From contig CM030861.1 of assembly GCA_018105865.1 (NCBI GenBank), positions 7,837,884 through 7,901,883 of the forward strand: a DNA stretch of 64,000 bases, read 5' to 3'. This document shows, in pieces, positions 32,087 through 43,489 of the stretch. The first letter of the stretch is position 1. The number at the start of each line of letters is the position of its first letter. The translations under genes and the position numbers were made by a program. The notes under the pieces are model-generated. The model did not search any database, was not told the origin of the DNA, and saw only the letters and a list, made by a program, of their open reading frames with translations. Origin of the DNA: Metaphire vulgaris. Taxonomy: Eukaryota > Annelida > Clitellata > Crassiclitellata > Megascolecidae.

Positions 32087-32302
32087 CATGGGCGCCCGCA
32101 CATTGGGGCAAGAGGGGGCACTTGCCCCCCTCCTGGAAAATAAAAATGCCAATATTTCCCATTGAAATTTGAAAACCTTGCTATAATATTAACCGTGACC
32201 ATTGTGTTAAGATGTGTTTTGCCCCTCTTTGAAAAATTTATGTGGCATAGCCATGACCATTATGTTTTGCCCCTCCTGGAAAAATTTCTGTGGGCGCCCA
32301 TG
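32087..32302 (+). mobile_element. MITE-F copy (hAT-type)
   Basis: Starts CATGGGCGCCCGC and ends tgtgggcgcccatg. Perfect TSD caagcagg at 32079-32086 and 32303-32310. The interior has gttttgcccctc/tttgaaaaattt repeats. Confidence 0.92.
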
Positions 32303-32577
32303 CAAGCAGGGTTAAATTGAACCGGATCTTGTCGGATCTCAGATCCGGCACGGGTGGCAAGAGATCCGGAACGTACTTTTTATTCGTTGTGATCATTTAT
32401 TGTTTACTTTAGCACTTTGCATGCACGGAAAAGAAAAGAAAACGTGAACTGTACTCTAAATGTTCGTTTAAAAGGAATAAAAAAGGTTGCGAAGAAATTT
32501 TGTGACCGGAGGAAAAACAAAGAGATCCGGCACCTCTGAAAAAGTAATTTAACCACTGCTTATAAGAGGCATTTGAG

Positions 32578-32760
32578 CAGTGGCGGCTCTACAGGGAGGC
32601 CAGGGGGCCCGTGCCCCCTATTGAGTTCCTGCTCCCCTAGTGGCCCCCCTGTTGGGACCCTATACTTAATACAACATACCTAACAACAAATGGTTGCCCC
32701 CATGATTAGAAGTTGCCACCCCAACGGCCCCCCAATTGCCAAATCCTGGAGCCGCGACTG
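32578..32760 (-). mobile_element. MITE-A copy (hAT-type)
   Basis: Starts CAGTGGCGGCTCTACAGG and ends aaatcctggagccgcgactg. Perfect TSD catttgag at 32570-32577 and 32761-32768. Confidence 0.93.
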
Positions 32761-32939
32761 CATTTGAGATATGATTTCCATGCGAAAAATGATGGAATCT
32801 ATCTCGAGCTGGTAAAACAATGACAGTTCTCAAGCTGAATGATGTCTTGATAAAGATTGTGGGCGTTCGAAATGCAACCAGTTATATCTTCAGTAGACTA
32901 TTAGAATTTTTATATGAAATTTTACAATTCGTGTAATTC

Positions 32940-34111
32940 GAGGTGGCGTCGCTAGGATTGGTGTCACCTAGTGCGGTAAACTCGTGGTGTCACCCCTCCA
33001 GACGTCCACCCTATATTTAAGTCAGGGTTTTCCAAACACTTTGGAACCGCGGCCCACTTTTGCGGTTTTGTAACGTCTCGCGGCCCTAATCATAGCATGT
33101 AATATTTTTTAATGCACTAGGCCATCTGGCGAACGTTAGTTGAAAAGAATTTTGAGTTTTGAATAAATGGCAAAGCAGAAGTTCTGATTCAATTCGAATG
33201 AAAATATGGCAAATATATTAGGCATAATTTTCAATATTTTTGCCGAATAAGACGAAACGAGAGAAAATAAATAGATATTGAAATTTCTTGAAAAATATTT
33301 ATTTAAAAATTTGCCAGGAACATACCTTTCTTACGGGTACTAAGATTCCTATGAGTATGGGAAATTCGCTTAACCTCTAGGTTGTCATGAATAAATATGA
33401 CAGTGACTCTGTATTGTGGAGTTTCACAGCAAAATGGAATGCGCTTTGCTTGCGTTATTGAGAAATAAGATTAATTTTAAAAGTATAGTACAGGGTCTAT
33501 AGTTTACCGAACTTTACCTGACTGCAACCAATTCGGCGGCTTTGTTACATGACGCCACCCTGCAGACTTATCGTCACCTAAAATGGGATAAAAATCATAA
33601 AACACTAATTTTAATATAGGCCTAAGCTCTGCATGGAGGCATATAAATTTCTTAAAACCTAAGCCTACTGCAACTTTCAAGGCTTGTGACATTGTGTTAT
33701 TGGTTAGAAAGTGACACTTTTGAATCTAATTTCGCGATACCCATTAGACTCAGCCCTGCGACCCACTTTTGGGTCGCGACCCACAGTTTGTGAAACACTG
33801 CACTAAGTGACTGCTCTTCTCGTGCAGAAAATGTCTAGATGGCTCTAACTTGGATGTATTCGCCAATTAAGAAGTTGTTTTAGCCTCTAGTTTGCAGACG
33901 CTCCTGTGTAAGATTAACTCCCTGAAGTACAGTATATCACCCCAAAAATAAAGGTGGCACAGAAACGCGTATTCACAAACCGCAGGAAAAATACCCTGTA
34001 CTGTTACTACTTTCTTGTGTCAAATTTCAATTTCTCAGTTTGGTGTCACCCCTCTGAGTGGCGTCACCCGGTGCAGCCCGCAATCCCCGCACCCACCTAG
34101 CGACGCCACTG
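32940..34111. mobile_element. Composite hAT-like element hosting hAT-J
   Basis: The outer ends are ggtggcgtcgctagg and cctagcgacgccactg. Both outer arms contain ttggtgtcacc. The hAT-J element sits inside. No convincing outer TSD. Confidence 0.65.
33023..33800 (+). mobile_element. hAT-J copy
   Basis: Starts CAGGGTTTTCCAAACAC and ends acagtttgtgaaacactg. The subterminal ggcccac...gggtcgcgacccac resembles the long palindromic ends of ZBED-like hAT elements. No transposase is visible. Flanks atttaagt/cactaagt match at 5 of 8. The reverse-oriented sister copy is at 57476-58280. Confidence 0.7.
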
Positions 34112-34126
34112 CACGGTGTATGGTGC

Positions 34127-34465
34127 CATGGGCGCCCACGCTTTGAGGAAAGGGGCATTTACCCCTGAAAAATAGTAGGCCTACTGTACTGTAATATATT
34201 TTTGTCACTAACTATAGTGTGGCTTTTACCAATATTTTCACACTAAAACACTGATAATAGGCCTACAAAAATGAAATTGAGAAATCTAACATTAATTAAA
34301 AGAACTGTGGAATTGAACATCTTGAAAACTACTGTATATGGCCCATTGTGCATTGCTCCTGAAAAGCTTTTTGCGTGCTTCACTGTGTAGGCCTGATATA
34401 GGGCAGGGGTGGGCAATTTTTTGGCTCGAGGGCTGCATATATGCTTCGAACATAACTGGCGGGCC
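34127..34465. mobile_element. Partial MITE-F and hAT-like terminus
   Basis: catgggcgcccacg at 34127-34140 starts a truncated MITE-F. caggggtgggcaattttttg at 34404 starts another hAT-like end, the inverse of 2930-2946. Neither has a visible partner end. Confidence 0.5.
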
Positions 34466-34533
34466 GCACTATATACAGTTCATAAACTATAAAGATTTAT
34501 ATTATAGACAATATAAGGCTTTTTATATATAGG

Positions 34534-34850
34534 CCTAAATATCCCCTCCTGTGGAATGCGCTTCCGGACGATGTGACCAAGGCAGTGGCGGCTCCACCGG
34601 GGGGCCAGGGGGGGCCCGTGCCCCCCTATTGAGAGCCTGCCCCCCAGTGGCCCCCCAGTGGCCCCTATTTTATTGGGACCCTATACTTAATGCTACATAC
34701 ATTAAACAACAAATGGTTGCCCCCCATGATTAGAAGTTGCCACCCAAACGGCCCCCCACTTGCCAAATCCTAGAGCCGCCACTGGACCAAGGCCACCTCG
34801 GCCGGGACTTTTTCATGCAAGCTTAAGACGTGATTATTTAAGATCTCGTA
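34534..34850 (+). pseudogene. LINE C-terminus split by MITE-A
   Basis: Before the MITE the frame reads PVEWNALPDDVTKA. After it the frame resumes TSAGTFSCKLKT with a stop, then LFKISYI. This is the WNxLP...FKxxLK C-terminus of CR1/L2-type ORF2. The MITE and its TSD lie exactly between the two halves. A gtaaagcgctttt tail follows. Confidence 0.75.
34583..34784 (-). mobile_element. MITE-A copy in a LINE (hAT-type)
   Basis: Starts CAGTGGCGGCTCCACC and ends cctagagccgccactg. Perfect TSD gaccaagg at 34575-34582 and 34785-34792. Confidence 0.93.
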
Positions 34851-34917
34851 TATTTAGCTTTTTGATTGTAAAGCGCTTTTGTCTTTGGCTTTCATCATGC
34901 TTTTGTCGATTTAGCCA

Positions 34918-35720
34918 GTGATGGGCACTAGTTGGTCGATTCTAAACTTTATTTTTAACTAAATATTTGTAGTTAAACTATTATTTTAACTATTTTGATT
35001 TTCAAAAAGTTTAACTAAACTGTTTTAAGGCAGTTAATCTTTTTATTTTGCAACTTTTTCAGTTTTTTTTATTATTTGGCTCCTTTCAATGTAACAAAAA
35101 GAACTCGTCGTAATCTATGAAGGCTTTTTATAGTTTCAAGCATTTAGTGTTGATGCAACAACGGAAAGATTACCAATTTTGATTTTCAAAAGGTTTAGAA
35201 GAAATCTGTAGATTTGATTTATAAAATATAATGTTCAGAATTGGCAATGCATAAAAGTGATTTTAGTCTGGTTGTACAGAGTGGGTTTGCAAAATGAACT
35301 GTAGTTAGTCAGTAAGTATACCGAACAAATTACTACCAAGAAATAAATACCAAAAATTTTCTCAGAAATTCATCTCAACATGCATTTTTGGTGGGCTGGT
35401 GGGGATGCATCCTCAGTCATCTCAACGTGGAACTGCCCCTGAAGACTTATGCAGGCAGTATTTGCACCAAATAATGTGATTAACTATCACGATCAGAAGG
35501 GTCAACAACAAAAAGACTTGTGTAGTTCATTTTCATGTTTCAGTAAAAAGAGCAATAAGAAGACAGTATAATAAAAAAAGTTGGCAAAAAAGTAGTTAAA
35601 CTTTTAGTTGTAACTATTTTAAAAAGTAGTTAAACTATTGCTTAACTAGTTAAGAAAAAGTATTAAACTATTATTCAACTAAATTTTTCCAGTTAAACTT
35701 ATTATTATTATTTTAGTTAA
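34918..35720. mobile_element. Decayed AT-rich hAT-like element
   Basis: The left end is cagtgatgggcactagttg. Both arms are full of tagttaaacta/agttaactat units. It contains a MITE-B 3' half (35376-35445, ggtggggatgcatcctcagt). The right terminus is not resolved. Confidence 0.5.
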
Positions 35721-36080
35721 CTTATTGATTTATTATTGGCCTTAGACTAAACGATACATTTGATTCCTTGTTGGGAGCAGTAATCTTTTTATTTCGTTTT
35801 CAGTTTCATTTGATGATTGGCTTTAAAAGTGAAATCAATTGGCGTTTTATATCAAATTTATTCAAATTAATTTTTATTTTATCGGGAAATTTATTATAGC
35901 AAGCGAGGTTGAACATAGCTGCACCGACGTGGGTTTGGCGAATAAAGTAATTACTTTCTACCGAACTGCACCGAACCAAAACAGCTAATAGATCTCAACT
36001 ATTTGAACTATGTAAAATCACTGATATTGTACGTAGAAGGATGTTTTTAACGGTTCTTCTTCTTCTTCTTCTTGTAGGAT
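35721..36080. other. No recognisable feature
   Basis: Unique AT-rich DNA with a short ttc run at 36057. Confidence 0.4.
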
Positions 36081-36084
36081 ATAA

Positions 36085-36146
<62 letters not shown>
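36085..36146. repeat. (TTA)n microsatellite
   Basis: About 20 att units. Confidence 0.95.
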
Positions 36147-36148
<2 letters not shown>

Positions 36149-36307
36149 GTACTGATTAATGTGGTGACTCATTCAGTCGAACTGCGTGAATACATTGTAA
36201 GGAGTTTGGCGGTTGATAGCCAAGTTCTCAAAAAAAAAACTACGCGCCTTGCTCGAAAAACTTTGAAATTTTAACAGACCCAACGTCGAGCGAGATAACT
36301 GACATCT

Positions 36308-36562
36308 CAGGCACGTCGGAACGAAATTTTAGCAGAGGGTGCACGTTTTCAGGGGCGTAGCTAAAATCATTTATCATAAAAAATCTGACAAGCAAAAAAG
36401 TTCATCACCTTTTCATCATCCTTTATCGCGCTTTCAAAATCTTGATAACAAAAAAAAACAAAAAACAAAAAAACAGCCTCACCTTCTAGGGGTGAACTGC
36501 ACCCCCTAATATTTTCCATGGGTGCACCTACACCCCCTGCACCCCCACTTCCTACGGGCCTG
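36308..36562 (+). mobile_element. MITE-L (hAT-type)
   Basis: Starts caggcacgtcgga and ends acttcctacgggcctg. Perfect TSD tgacatct at 36300-36307 and 36563-36570. Carries ctgacaagcaaaaaagttca at 36385. Confidence 0.88.
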
Positions 36563-36717
36563 TGACATCTAGTCAATTTACAAATGCAGTCAGCGATTTT
36601 AATGCTTAAAAGTAATTTTCTCATCTGACGCTTATATCCCATCCCAGTTGGGGATGGAGTAACCTCCATGAGGCGCTAGTAAAAGTCTATAAAAATAGAT
36701 TTCAATTGGGTCACTCC

Positions 36718-36929
36718 CAGTGTTTAATCTAGGCCGTTTCCCCCGGGGAACATTTCCCTTTCTCCCGGAAATTTCAAATCCCCCCCCGGAAATTTTGGCA
36801 TACTATACATGGACTAACAGCAGCCCCTAGCACAATTCCCCCCGGCTTTGTCAGTTTTCCCCCGGCTTTATCAGTTCCCCCCTCCGGAGTCCAGGAGTCT
36901 AGGAGTCCAGGAGTCTAGATTAAACACTG
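36718..36929 (+). mobile_element. MITE-C copy (hAT-type)
   Basis: Starts CAGTGTTTAATCTAGG and ends gtctagattaaacactg. Perfect TSD gtcactcc at 36710-36717 and 36930-36937. There is a small aggagtcc duplication near the right end. Confidence 0.93.
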
Positions 36930-37008
36930 GTCACTCCTCTATTTTTATTTAATAATGGGATATGCATTTTTTTAGTATATTGGTTTCAATTACTACGGCT
37001 ATACTGGT

Positions 37009-37206
37009 CAGTGACGGCTCCACCGGGGGGGCCAGAGGGGCCCGTGCCCTCCTATTGAGAGCCTGGCCCCCCAGTGGCTCCCCAGTTGGGACCCTATACT
37101 TAATGCTACACACATTAAACAACAAATGGTTGGCCCCCCATGGTTAGAAGTTGCCACCCCAACGGCAACGCCCCCCCCCACTTGCCAAATCCTAGAGCCG
37201 CCACTG
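37009..37206 (-). mobile_element. MITE-A copy (hAT-type)
   Basis: Starts CAGTGACGGCTCCACC and ends cctagagccgccactg. TSD atactggt/ccactggt (6 of 8). Confidence 0.87.
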
Positions 37207-37214
37207 CCACTGGT

Positions 37215-38560
37215 TCTGCTATCTACTCGCAAGAATGATTGCAACACAGACATACACTCATTCTACAACATTAACACTCGGTTGTTGTAATGCAACTCAA
37301 TCAACCTAATTTCTATAGCGCCTGCGAAGCTTAATTCCTACAAATTGGCTTTTTTCTCCAGCGCTTTTTCGTCATCGTAAATCGTATTACGTTCTTTCCT
37401 GTTTTTCCTGCGACCATCCGCGGTTGTCGTGCGTGTTTTGATAATTGTATGCGACTGCTTTGTCGGGTATTTATCACAGCGGCCCTTCTTGGCAGGCAGC
37501 AGCTATACTACGGATCAACTGACTATAGGCCTATAGTCTATAGCTTCATCGCTTCTCCGTCGTCCCAATTACGCACGACACTAGGTTTCTGACTCCTCTA
37601 CACCCGACATGCATTGCACTGCTAGTGTAGGTGCTCGAATTCAGCAATTTTTTTCACGAAAGTCCTCTGAATGTGTCCATAATACGGCGTGGTTTTTAAC
37701 GAACCTTTGACTTTACAGCCAACATATTATTAACGCGTCCGAAATAGCAAAACCTTCGACGCTATTAGACCTATAGTAATACAATATAATCAGTCGACAT
37801 TGGCATCTACAATGCGCTTACTGCGACCTAAGAACACCACTCGACCGACGACCGAATCACGCGGCGTATGGATAGCCGTCATCGTCGTCATCATCCCCGC
37901 TGTGTGTGTGTATCCTTACGCCGGATTATCTCTGTGCGCGTGTGTTTAATGACTTCCTGCCGGGCGTCCGCTTGCTTGCGTGCGGCGCCGATAATAATTA
38001 CCCTCGTGTAATTCCTTCCCCCCCCCCCGCCCCCCGAATCGCGTGTTCCTCTGGCGACCGTCGTCGGAATCATCGGTAATTAAGCCGTCAGATAAGCCGA
38101 CGGATTATTGTCTTTCTACCGATGATGCCCGAGATATAAAATCCGATGATTATATTAGCGAGTTGGTTAAAATGTCTTTGGTTGGAGATGCGCTTTGCTT
38201 TTGGGAAGTCGAGGTTTGCGGGGTGGGGGAGGGTGGCAGTGGGGAGTGAGGGGAGGGAGCAACAGGGGCACAGCGTGAAGCGGATGTGAGAGAAATTTAT
38301 TATTATTCAAAATTGCGCAAATTTAGCGTGAAATTTCGGTTTGTAGAGAAGAAAGAGATGCGGCGTTCATTGTTCGCGTTCTTGAGGCAAACACGAAATG
38401 TCCAACAATTTAAAAGCTGTTTAGATATAATTAAACAGTGAAGCATTTATCGCGCAATGCATAATTATTGTGCTGTTGCTGGAATACAGGAACCAATTAG
38501 ACTGCACAAGATTCGTTGACCGAAGCGTAACTACTGTGTTAAACTCAAGTCAATCATATC
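37215..38560. other. No recognisable gene; GC-rich patches
   Basis: CG-rich patches at 37370-37450 and 37840-38110 include a C-homopolymer at 38020. Short ORFs there have no domain or splice context. The rest is unique. Confidence 0.4.
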
Positions 38561-38561
38561 T

Positions 38562-38565
<4 letters not shown>

Positions 38566-38654
<89 letters not shown>

Positions 38655-38850
38655 GCAGGCAGGCAGGCAGACAGAGACAGGCAGACAGACAGACAGACAG
38701 ATAGACAGAGACAGGCTGACAGACAGATAGACAGGCAGAGACAGACAGATACAGACAAAATGAGAGAGTCAGATAGACAGACAGACAGACAGAGACAGAG
38801 ACACATGGTTAGAGAGAGGCGACAGACAGAGACAGAGAGACAAAAAGAGA
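38566..38850. repeat. (GA)n then (GACA)n microsatellite
   Basis: About 32 ga units, then gaca/ggca/gata tetranucleotides. Confidence 0.95.
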
Positions 38851-38895
38851 AAGAGTTGCAAAATGTGACTGTTGATTGCTACTTCACAATTTAAT

Positions 38896-39053
38896 CAGGA
38901 GCGTAACGACGGGGGTATATCGGTATACAAACCCCCAAAATCAGACTACCTTAAAATTTTAACGTGTTTTTAAGATTTTCAAAGTTTTTAAAGATATATG
39001 CCCCCAAATCACATTATACCCCGCTCCTAATCAAATTTCTGGCTACGCCCCTG
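38896..39053 (+). mobile_element. MITE-E copy (hAT-type)
   Basis: Starts caggagcgtaacgacggg and ends ctggctacgcccctg. Flanks aatttaat/aacttaag (6 of 8). Confidence 0.8.
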
Positions 39054-39323
39054 AACTTAAGCCGATCCGGTCAGACCTGCAAAAATCAAACTCTTGGAAT
39101 AAACTCCTTCGATCGAATATGTTGATAGAATTTTTGCGGACTTCATGGGCTTCAAAGACACGATCGGATAGTCTGTACATTGCATTGGCGTAAACTTGGA
39201 CTGAAAATATAGGGGACTCAACCCTTATGCCTTCCTCCATCATCCCTACGGTAGCCTCTCAAACAGTGGGGGCTCGAGTCTAGAAGCCTAATAGAAGTTT
39301 ACGCCCATGTGGTATAGTAGTCT

Positions 39324-39395
39324 GTAGTAGTAGTAGTAGTAGTAGTAGTAGTGTAGTAGTAGTATAGTAGTAGTAGTAGTAGTAGTAGTAGTAGG
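39324..39395. repeat. (TAG)n microsatellite
   Basis: Tag units, resumed at 39646-39668 beyond the MITE. Confidence 0.95.
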
Positions 39396-39646
39396 CAGTG
39401 GCGGTTCCACGTGTGGGATGAGTGGGGATGCATACCCCACCGGACTTATGTTTTGAAAACTTTTTTTGCTTGCCAACCTATTTTTCGGTAAAAGTGCAGT
39501 AAAATTAAGGAAAAAATAAATAATTCCCTTTTGTCAGCCTTTTTCGGCAAAGTTTATTAACCTTTTCCCTTCACTATTCATCCGCCCCCACCAACTTCCT
39601 ATGAATTCATTTCATCCCCCACCAAGAAATCCTGGAACCGCCACTG
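39396..39646 (+). mobile_element. MITE-B copy inside a microsatellite
   Basis: Starts CAGTGGCGGTTCCACG and ends ctggaaccgccactg. Flanks gtagtagg/atagtagt are part of the tag repeat, so the TSD is uninformative. Confidence 0.87.
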
Positions 39647-39668
39647 ATAGTAGTCGTAGTAGTAGTAG

Positions 39669-39716
39669 TACTAATAATAATATTATTATTATTACTGTAT
39701 TATTATTATTATTACT

Positions 39717-39774
<58 letters not shown>

Positions 39775-39775
39775 A
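39669..39775 (-). repeat. (TTA)n microsatellite, probable SINE tail
   Basis: Att blocks with two tattactg interruptions. It is the tail of the minus-strand SINE that follows. Confidence 0.85.
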
Positions 39776-39895
39776 TGTTCGTTATCTCACTTTAAGTCAG
39801 CGTATTTGCTAAGCAGTAGCTATAGGGTAGGGTCGACCGCTACCCTCCGATTGCCTATAGTAGGAATTCTACCACTGGTCCACCGCACCCCTATT
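39776..39895 (-). mobile_element. tRNA-derived SINE, copy 1
   Basis: On the minus strand, ggggtgcggtggaccagtgg and tagaattc contain a pol III A box like that of tRNA-Gly. About 30 bases on, agcggtcgaccc is a mutated B box. The body ends gaacatg then (taa)n. It shares order and spacing with 53681-53850. Confidence 0.6.
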
Positions 39896-39899
39896 ATCT

Positions 39900-40362
39900 T
39901 CGTTAACGCCAAGTAAAACCCGCCAATGCAAATCAGAGTATGTAGCCTAAGCCTTCGTTGGCATGACATTATTCGACCGGTACTTTGATCAGTTTCAATC
40001 CGTTGTGTGATTTGCATGAAATATTCCGAAAATGGTTTTCTTGAAGTGCGGACATCAGACGTTGACCGCTAAAACATGACTATATACATGCATGGCGGTT
40101 GTATTTAGTCGACTTTTCGTCCCTATGTCAGGTGGTGTCAAGAGATCCACATAATGGCGCAATATATGCAAATATGCTAGCTTTTTTTTTCGTTCGAAAC
40201 GCGATATGCCAACACAATGTCACTTTTTTAACGGGGTTTTTTCAGCAGGCAAAAGGTGAGTGAAGTAGAGGTTGCTGAAAGTATTGATGGTATATTTTAT
40301 TGAGACTTCAATAGCAATTGTGCATAATTGCTAAATTAATATACGGGTTTTAAACGCCCTAA
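39900..40362. other. No recognisable feature
   Basis: Unique DNA. Confidence 0.4.
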
Positions 40363-40370
40363 GTAAATAA

Positions 40371-40854
40371 CAGGGGCGTAGCCAGGAATTTGATTTGGAG
40401 GTGGTATAAATTGGGGGTATTTATTGTTATATATAAAAATAATATGTGTTACATATATAATATTTTTTTGAATGAGTTTATTTATTTCCAAAAGCATACA
40501 GTAATCATCAATTCGATTATAAACATATATATATATAATACTTAATTAAGGTGGAAAACTGAAAAAGGACATTACATGTTCACAGTAAATAAAAACAATT
40601 GACATTACCATGAGCATAAGGAAACAAACAAGATTAACCCAAGGGATCCTGGAATCCCGATAGTTGGTTAATCTAGAATGTCACAGTATAACGTAATCAC
40701 TATTATGCATATAATATAATATATTTTATATATTAAATATTATATTATGTTATATATATGCATATATATGTAACGTATACGGTATTATATATATATACTG
40801 ATTTTGTGGGTATATATACAAATAAACCCCCTACCATCCGTCGCTACGCCCCTG
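40371..40854 (+). mobile_element. MITE-E copy with internal expansion (hAT-type)
   Basis: Starts CAGGGGCGTAGCCAGG and ends cgtcgctacgcccctg. Perfect TSD gtaaataa at 40363-40370 and 40855-40862. The 40460-40700 interior looks foreign (tttatttatttccaaaagca, typical of a reversed LINE end) and ta repeats follow. Confidence 0.9.
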
Positions 40855-40862
40855 GTAAATAA

Positions 40863-41123
40863 GTAAGTATATTTTACTGCATGAGCCTCCATTGCGATTT
40901 AAATTTCTTAGTGTCTTAACCCTCAAGTGGCTTAGTTGCTTACGCTCAAGAGGCGCACACACCTAATGGGTAGATTTTTCAAAGCATCAACGGCCGTACA
41001 CCCCGAACATCGCCCAAAGTTTTAAACAACAGCGGGGCAGGACATACGAAACAAATTAAATCCCAACTAGGGTCTCTTGTCAACCAATGGGGGGGGAATT
41101 AAACACCCCATCTCCACCCCTAA
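40863..41123. other. No recognisable feature
   Basis: Unique DNA. Confidence 0.4.
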
Positions 41124-41131
41124 CCTCGAAC

Positions 41132-41374
41132 CAGAGATGTCTATGGGTTGGGTTAACCCATAGGTTGGGTTGGGTCAGACTTTTCCATATTAATAGTGGG
41201 TTGGGTTGTGTTGGGTCAGAAAATAAGTCATGGTTTAAGAAACTGTAATGCATTACAGTCGGTTGGATTGGGTTGGGTTAAGTAAACTTATTATCGGCAT
41301 GGGTTGGGTTGGGTTGGAGATTTGATGGGTTGGGTTGGATTGGGTTCTAGAAAATGGACCCATGGACATCTCTG
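41132..41374 (+). mobile_element. MITE-G copy (hAT-type)
   Basis: Starts CAGAGATGTCTATGGGT and ends acccatggacatctctg. TSD cctcgaac/cctcggac (7 of 8). The interior is gggttgggtt blocks. Confidence 0.9.
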
Positions 41375-41382
41375 CCTCGGAC

Positions 41383-41980
41383 AATGGTATAGTCCGGACA
41401 ATTTGGGCAGTCATAATCATTGAAATAATTCAAAAGCCATTGAGCAAAAACTCTATTGGCCATTAGTGCCTATTAAGCCTATTTGCCAAAACCTAATACG
41501 CCTTTTCTGCAAGCATTGGTAATTATGAAAATGGACTTGAAAGCAATTAGCGAAGCCTACGCGTTTCTTATCTTATCCGTCATCGGTGTGAGTTGGCCTA
41601 ATCCGTTTGCAGTCGTATAATTTTAAATGATTAACCAATGTGTGTTTTCAATAATAATAGGTATTTCCCCATACTGCATGGCGTTCATCTCGTGGGAGTA
41701 AGAGGGTAATCGTGGGTAGAGGAAAACGTCACAGGTCAACTGATATATATTAATGGCTGTTTCCTTTTATTGTATTTGCTGGTCTTGTTCATGTGTTTGT
41801 GTGTAGGCCTATAGGGTACACATGAGAGGCTCTGAAAGTATGTAGTCGTTTGTCACTACCCCCTACGCCACAAGAGTAAAAAAGCTGGGTACAAAATAGG
41901 CCATTTAAAAAAAAATCGCTAGAAATTTCTCATAGGATATAAGAATTGCTTGGTTAGGTCAGATGCAAGATGACAAAATT
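41383..41980. other. No recognisable feature
   Basis: Unique DNA. Confidence 0.4.
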
Positions 41981-41989
41981 AGCCAAGAA

Positions 41990-42165
41990 CAGTGTTTATT
42001 CTAGCCACCTCGACATTGGAGGGAGTTTTAAAAAATTTTTGGGGAGGAGAACAGACATTGGTGAGGTCATACTACTTGCCAAACTGTCAAAAATTTTGAC
42101 GGGGAAATTTCAAACTTGGGTGGGGGGGAATCCCCCCCCCCAGAAAAGGTCTAGAATAAACACTG
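41990..42165 (+). mobile_element. MITE-C relative (hAT-type)
   Basis: Starts CAGTGTTTATTCTAGCC and ends ggtctagaataaacactg. The flanks repeat nine bases, agccaagaa, at 41981-41989 and 42166-42174. Confidence 0.9.
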
Positions 42166-42318
42166 AGCCAAGAATGTTTTAACACTTCCTATAAAAAGTC
42201 ATTGAATTAATGATTGTCTCGCATTATCGCATTATCGCTCTATAATTACCTCAAATTTAGAGTTCCAATGAAGAGCTTCAAAGATCGATTCAAAGCGAAT
42301 AACGCTTAGACTCTAATC

Positions 42319-42505
42319 CAGTGTTTATTATAGGCCCGTTTTGGGGGGCAATTCCCCCAAGTTTTAAAATCCCCCCAAATTGTATATGTTGGCTTGGGGG
42401 ATGGAAATCCCCCCCCCCAAAAAAAAAAGCGTGGAGAGACAAATCTTGTCCCCCAAACATTTCAAACTCCCCCCTCCAATGTCAAGGTGGCTAGAATAAA
42501 CACTG
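42319..42505 (-). mobile_element. MITE-C relative (hAT-type)
   Basis: Starts CAGTGTTTATTATAGG and ends ggctagaataaacactg. TSD ctctaatc/ttctaatc (7 of 8). Reverse orientation relative to 41990. Confidence 0.9.
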
Positions 42506-42666
42506 TTCTAATCACTTGAAATCAATATCTTATCCACTTAGAAGACGATTTGCAAGTATTTTCAAAGGTCGAGTGGACATGAAATAACAATGAAATAACA
42601 ATTAATCAATCAAGCAGAAGTTTCTTCTTCAAAACTCGTGGAATTCCGACGTCAAAATATAGCAAC

Positions 42667-42834
42667 CAGGGGCGTAGCCAGGAATTTGATTTCGGGGTAT
42701 AATGTGATTTGGGAGGGGGTATATTAAATCTGAAAAAACTTTGACAATCTTAAAAATCACATTAAAAATTTAAGGTAGTCTGATTTTTTGGGAGGGTATA
42801 TATACCGATATATCCCCCCGTCGCTACGCCCCTG
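42667..42834 (-). mobile_element. MITE-E copy (hAT-type)
   Basis: Starts CAGGGGCGTAGCCAGG and ends cgtcgctacgcccctg. TSD atagcaac/atagcagc (7 of 8). Confidence 0.9.
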
Positions 42835-43178
42835 ATAGCAGCTTTCTCTTTCGGAGTAAATTCCTTATTTAGTCTTTGATTGTGACCTGAATTTGTCGAT
42901 GTGATGCAAAATATAGTATTGCAATACAAGGGGTATCACCCTACTCCTCTCCACCCCCAATTTATGTGTTTCAATCTAAATGTTCAGTGATTTTAGATTT
43001 CGATGAGTGTGTCAGCGCGTGACCGATTTAATAAATGACCTTCGGGTGGATGAGGGGATTCCTGTCCGTAAATACATTTCCCCGCATCACTAGTTCTAGA
43101 TATTGTGAGGTGCCGTATCCAAACCCTCATCATAGGCGTAGACTTCTATTAGGCCTCTAGACTCGACCGCCCTTTGCC

Positions 43179-43347
43179 CAGAGGCGTAGTGTCAGGCGGC
43201 ATAGCGGTATATGTACCCCCAAAAAAAAATTCTATCGTAAAGTTTTTATGTGGTTTATGTGACTTATATGGTTTATGTGGTTTATAGTTAGGACTTATAC
43301 CCCCATATATTTATGCCTCCCCAATCAAATTTCTAACTAAGTCTCTG
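43179..43347 (+). mobile_element. MITE-E copy, decayed
   Basis: Starts cagaggcgtagtgtcagg and ends ctaactaagtctctg. Flanks cctttgcc/cccttgtc (6 of 8). ttatatggtttatgtgg units were added inside. Confidence 0.75.
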
Positions 43348-43489
43348 CCCTTGTCCCCTTCACTTTTTCAGAGACTACCGTAGGGAAAGGGGAATGCACA
43401 GTATATGGATTGGGACCCCACTTTTTCATCCAATTTTCTGCCCATGATCACCCCCTTATCATCCGATTCTGTTAAATCTTGGCTATTGT

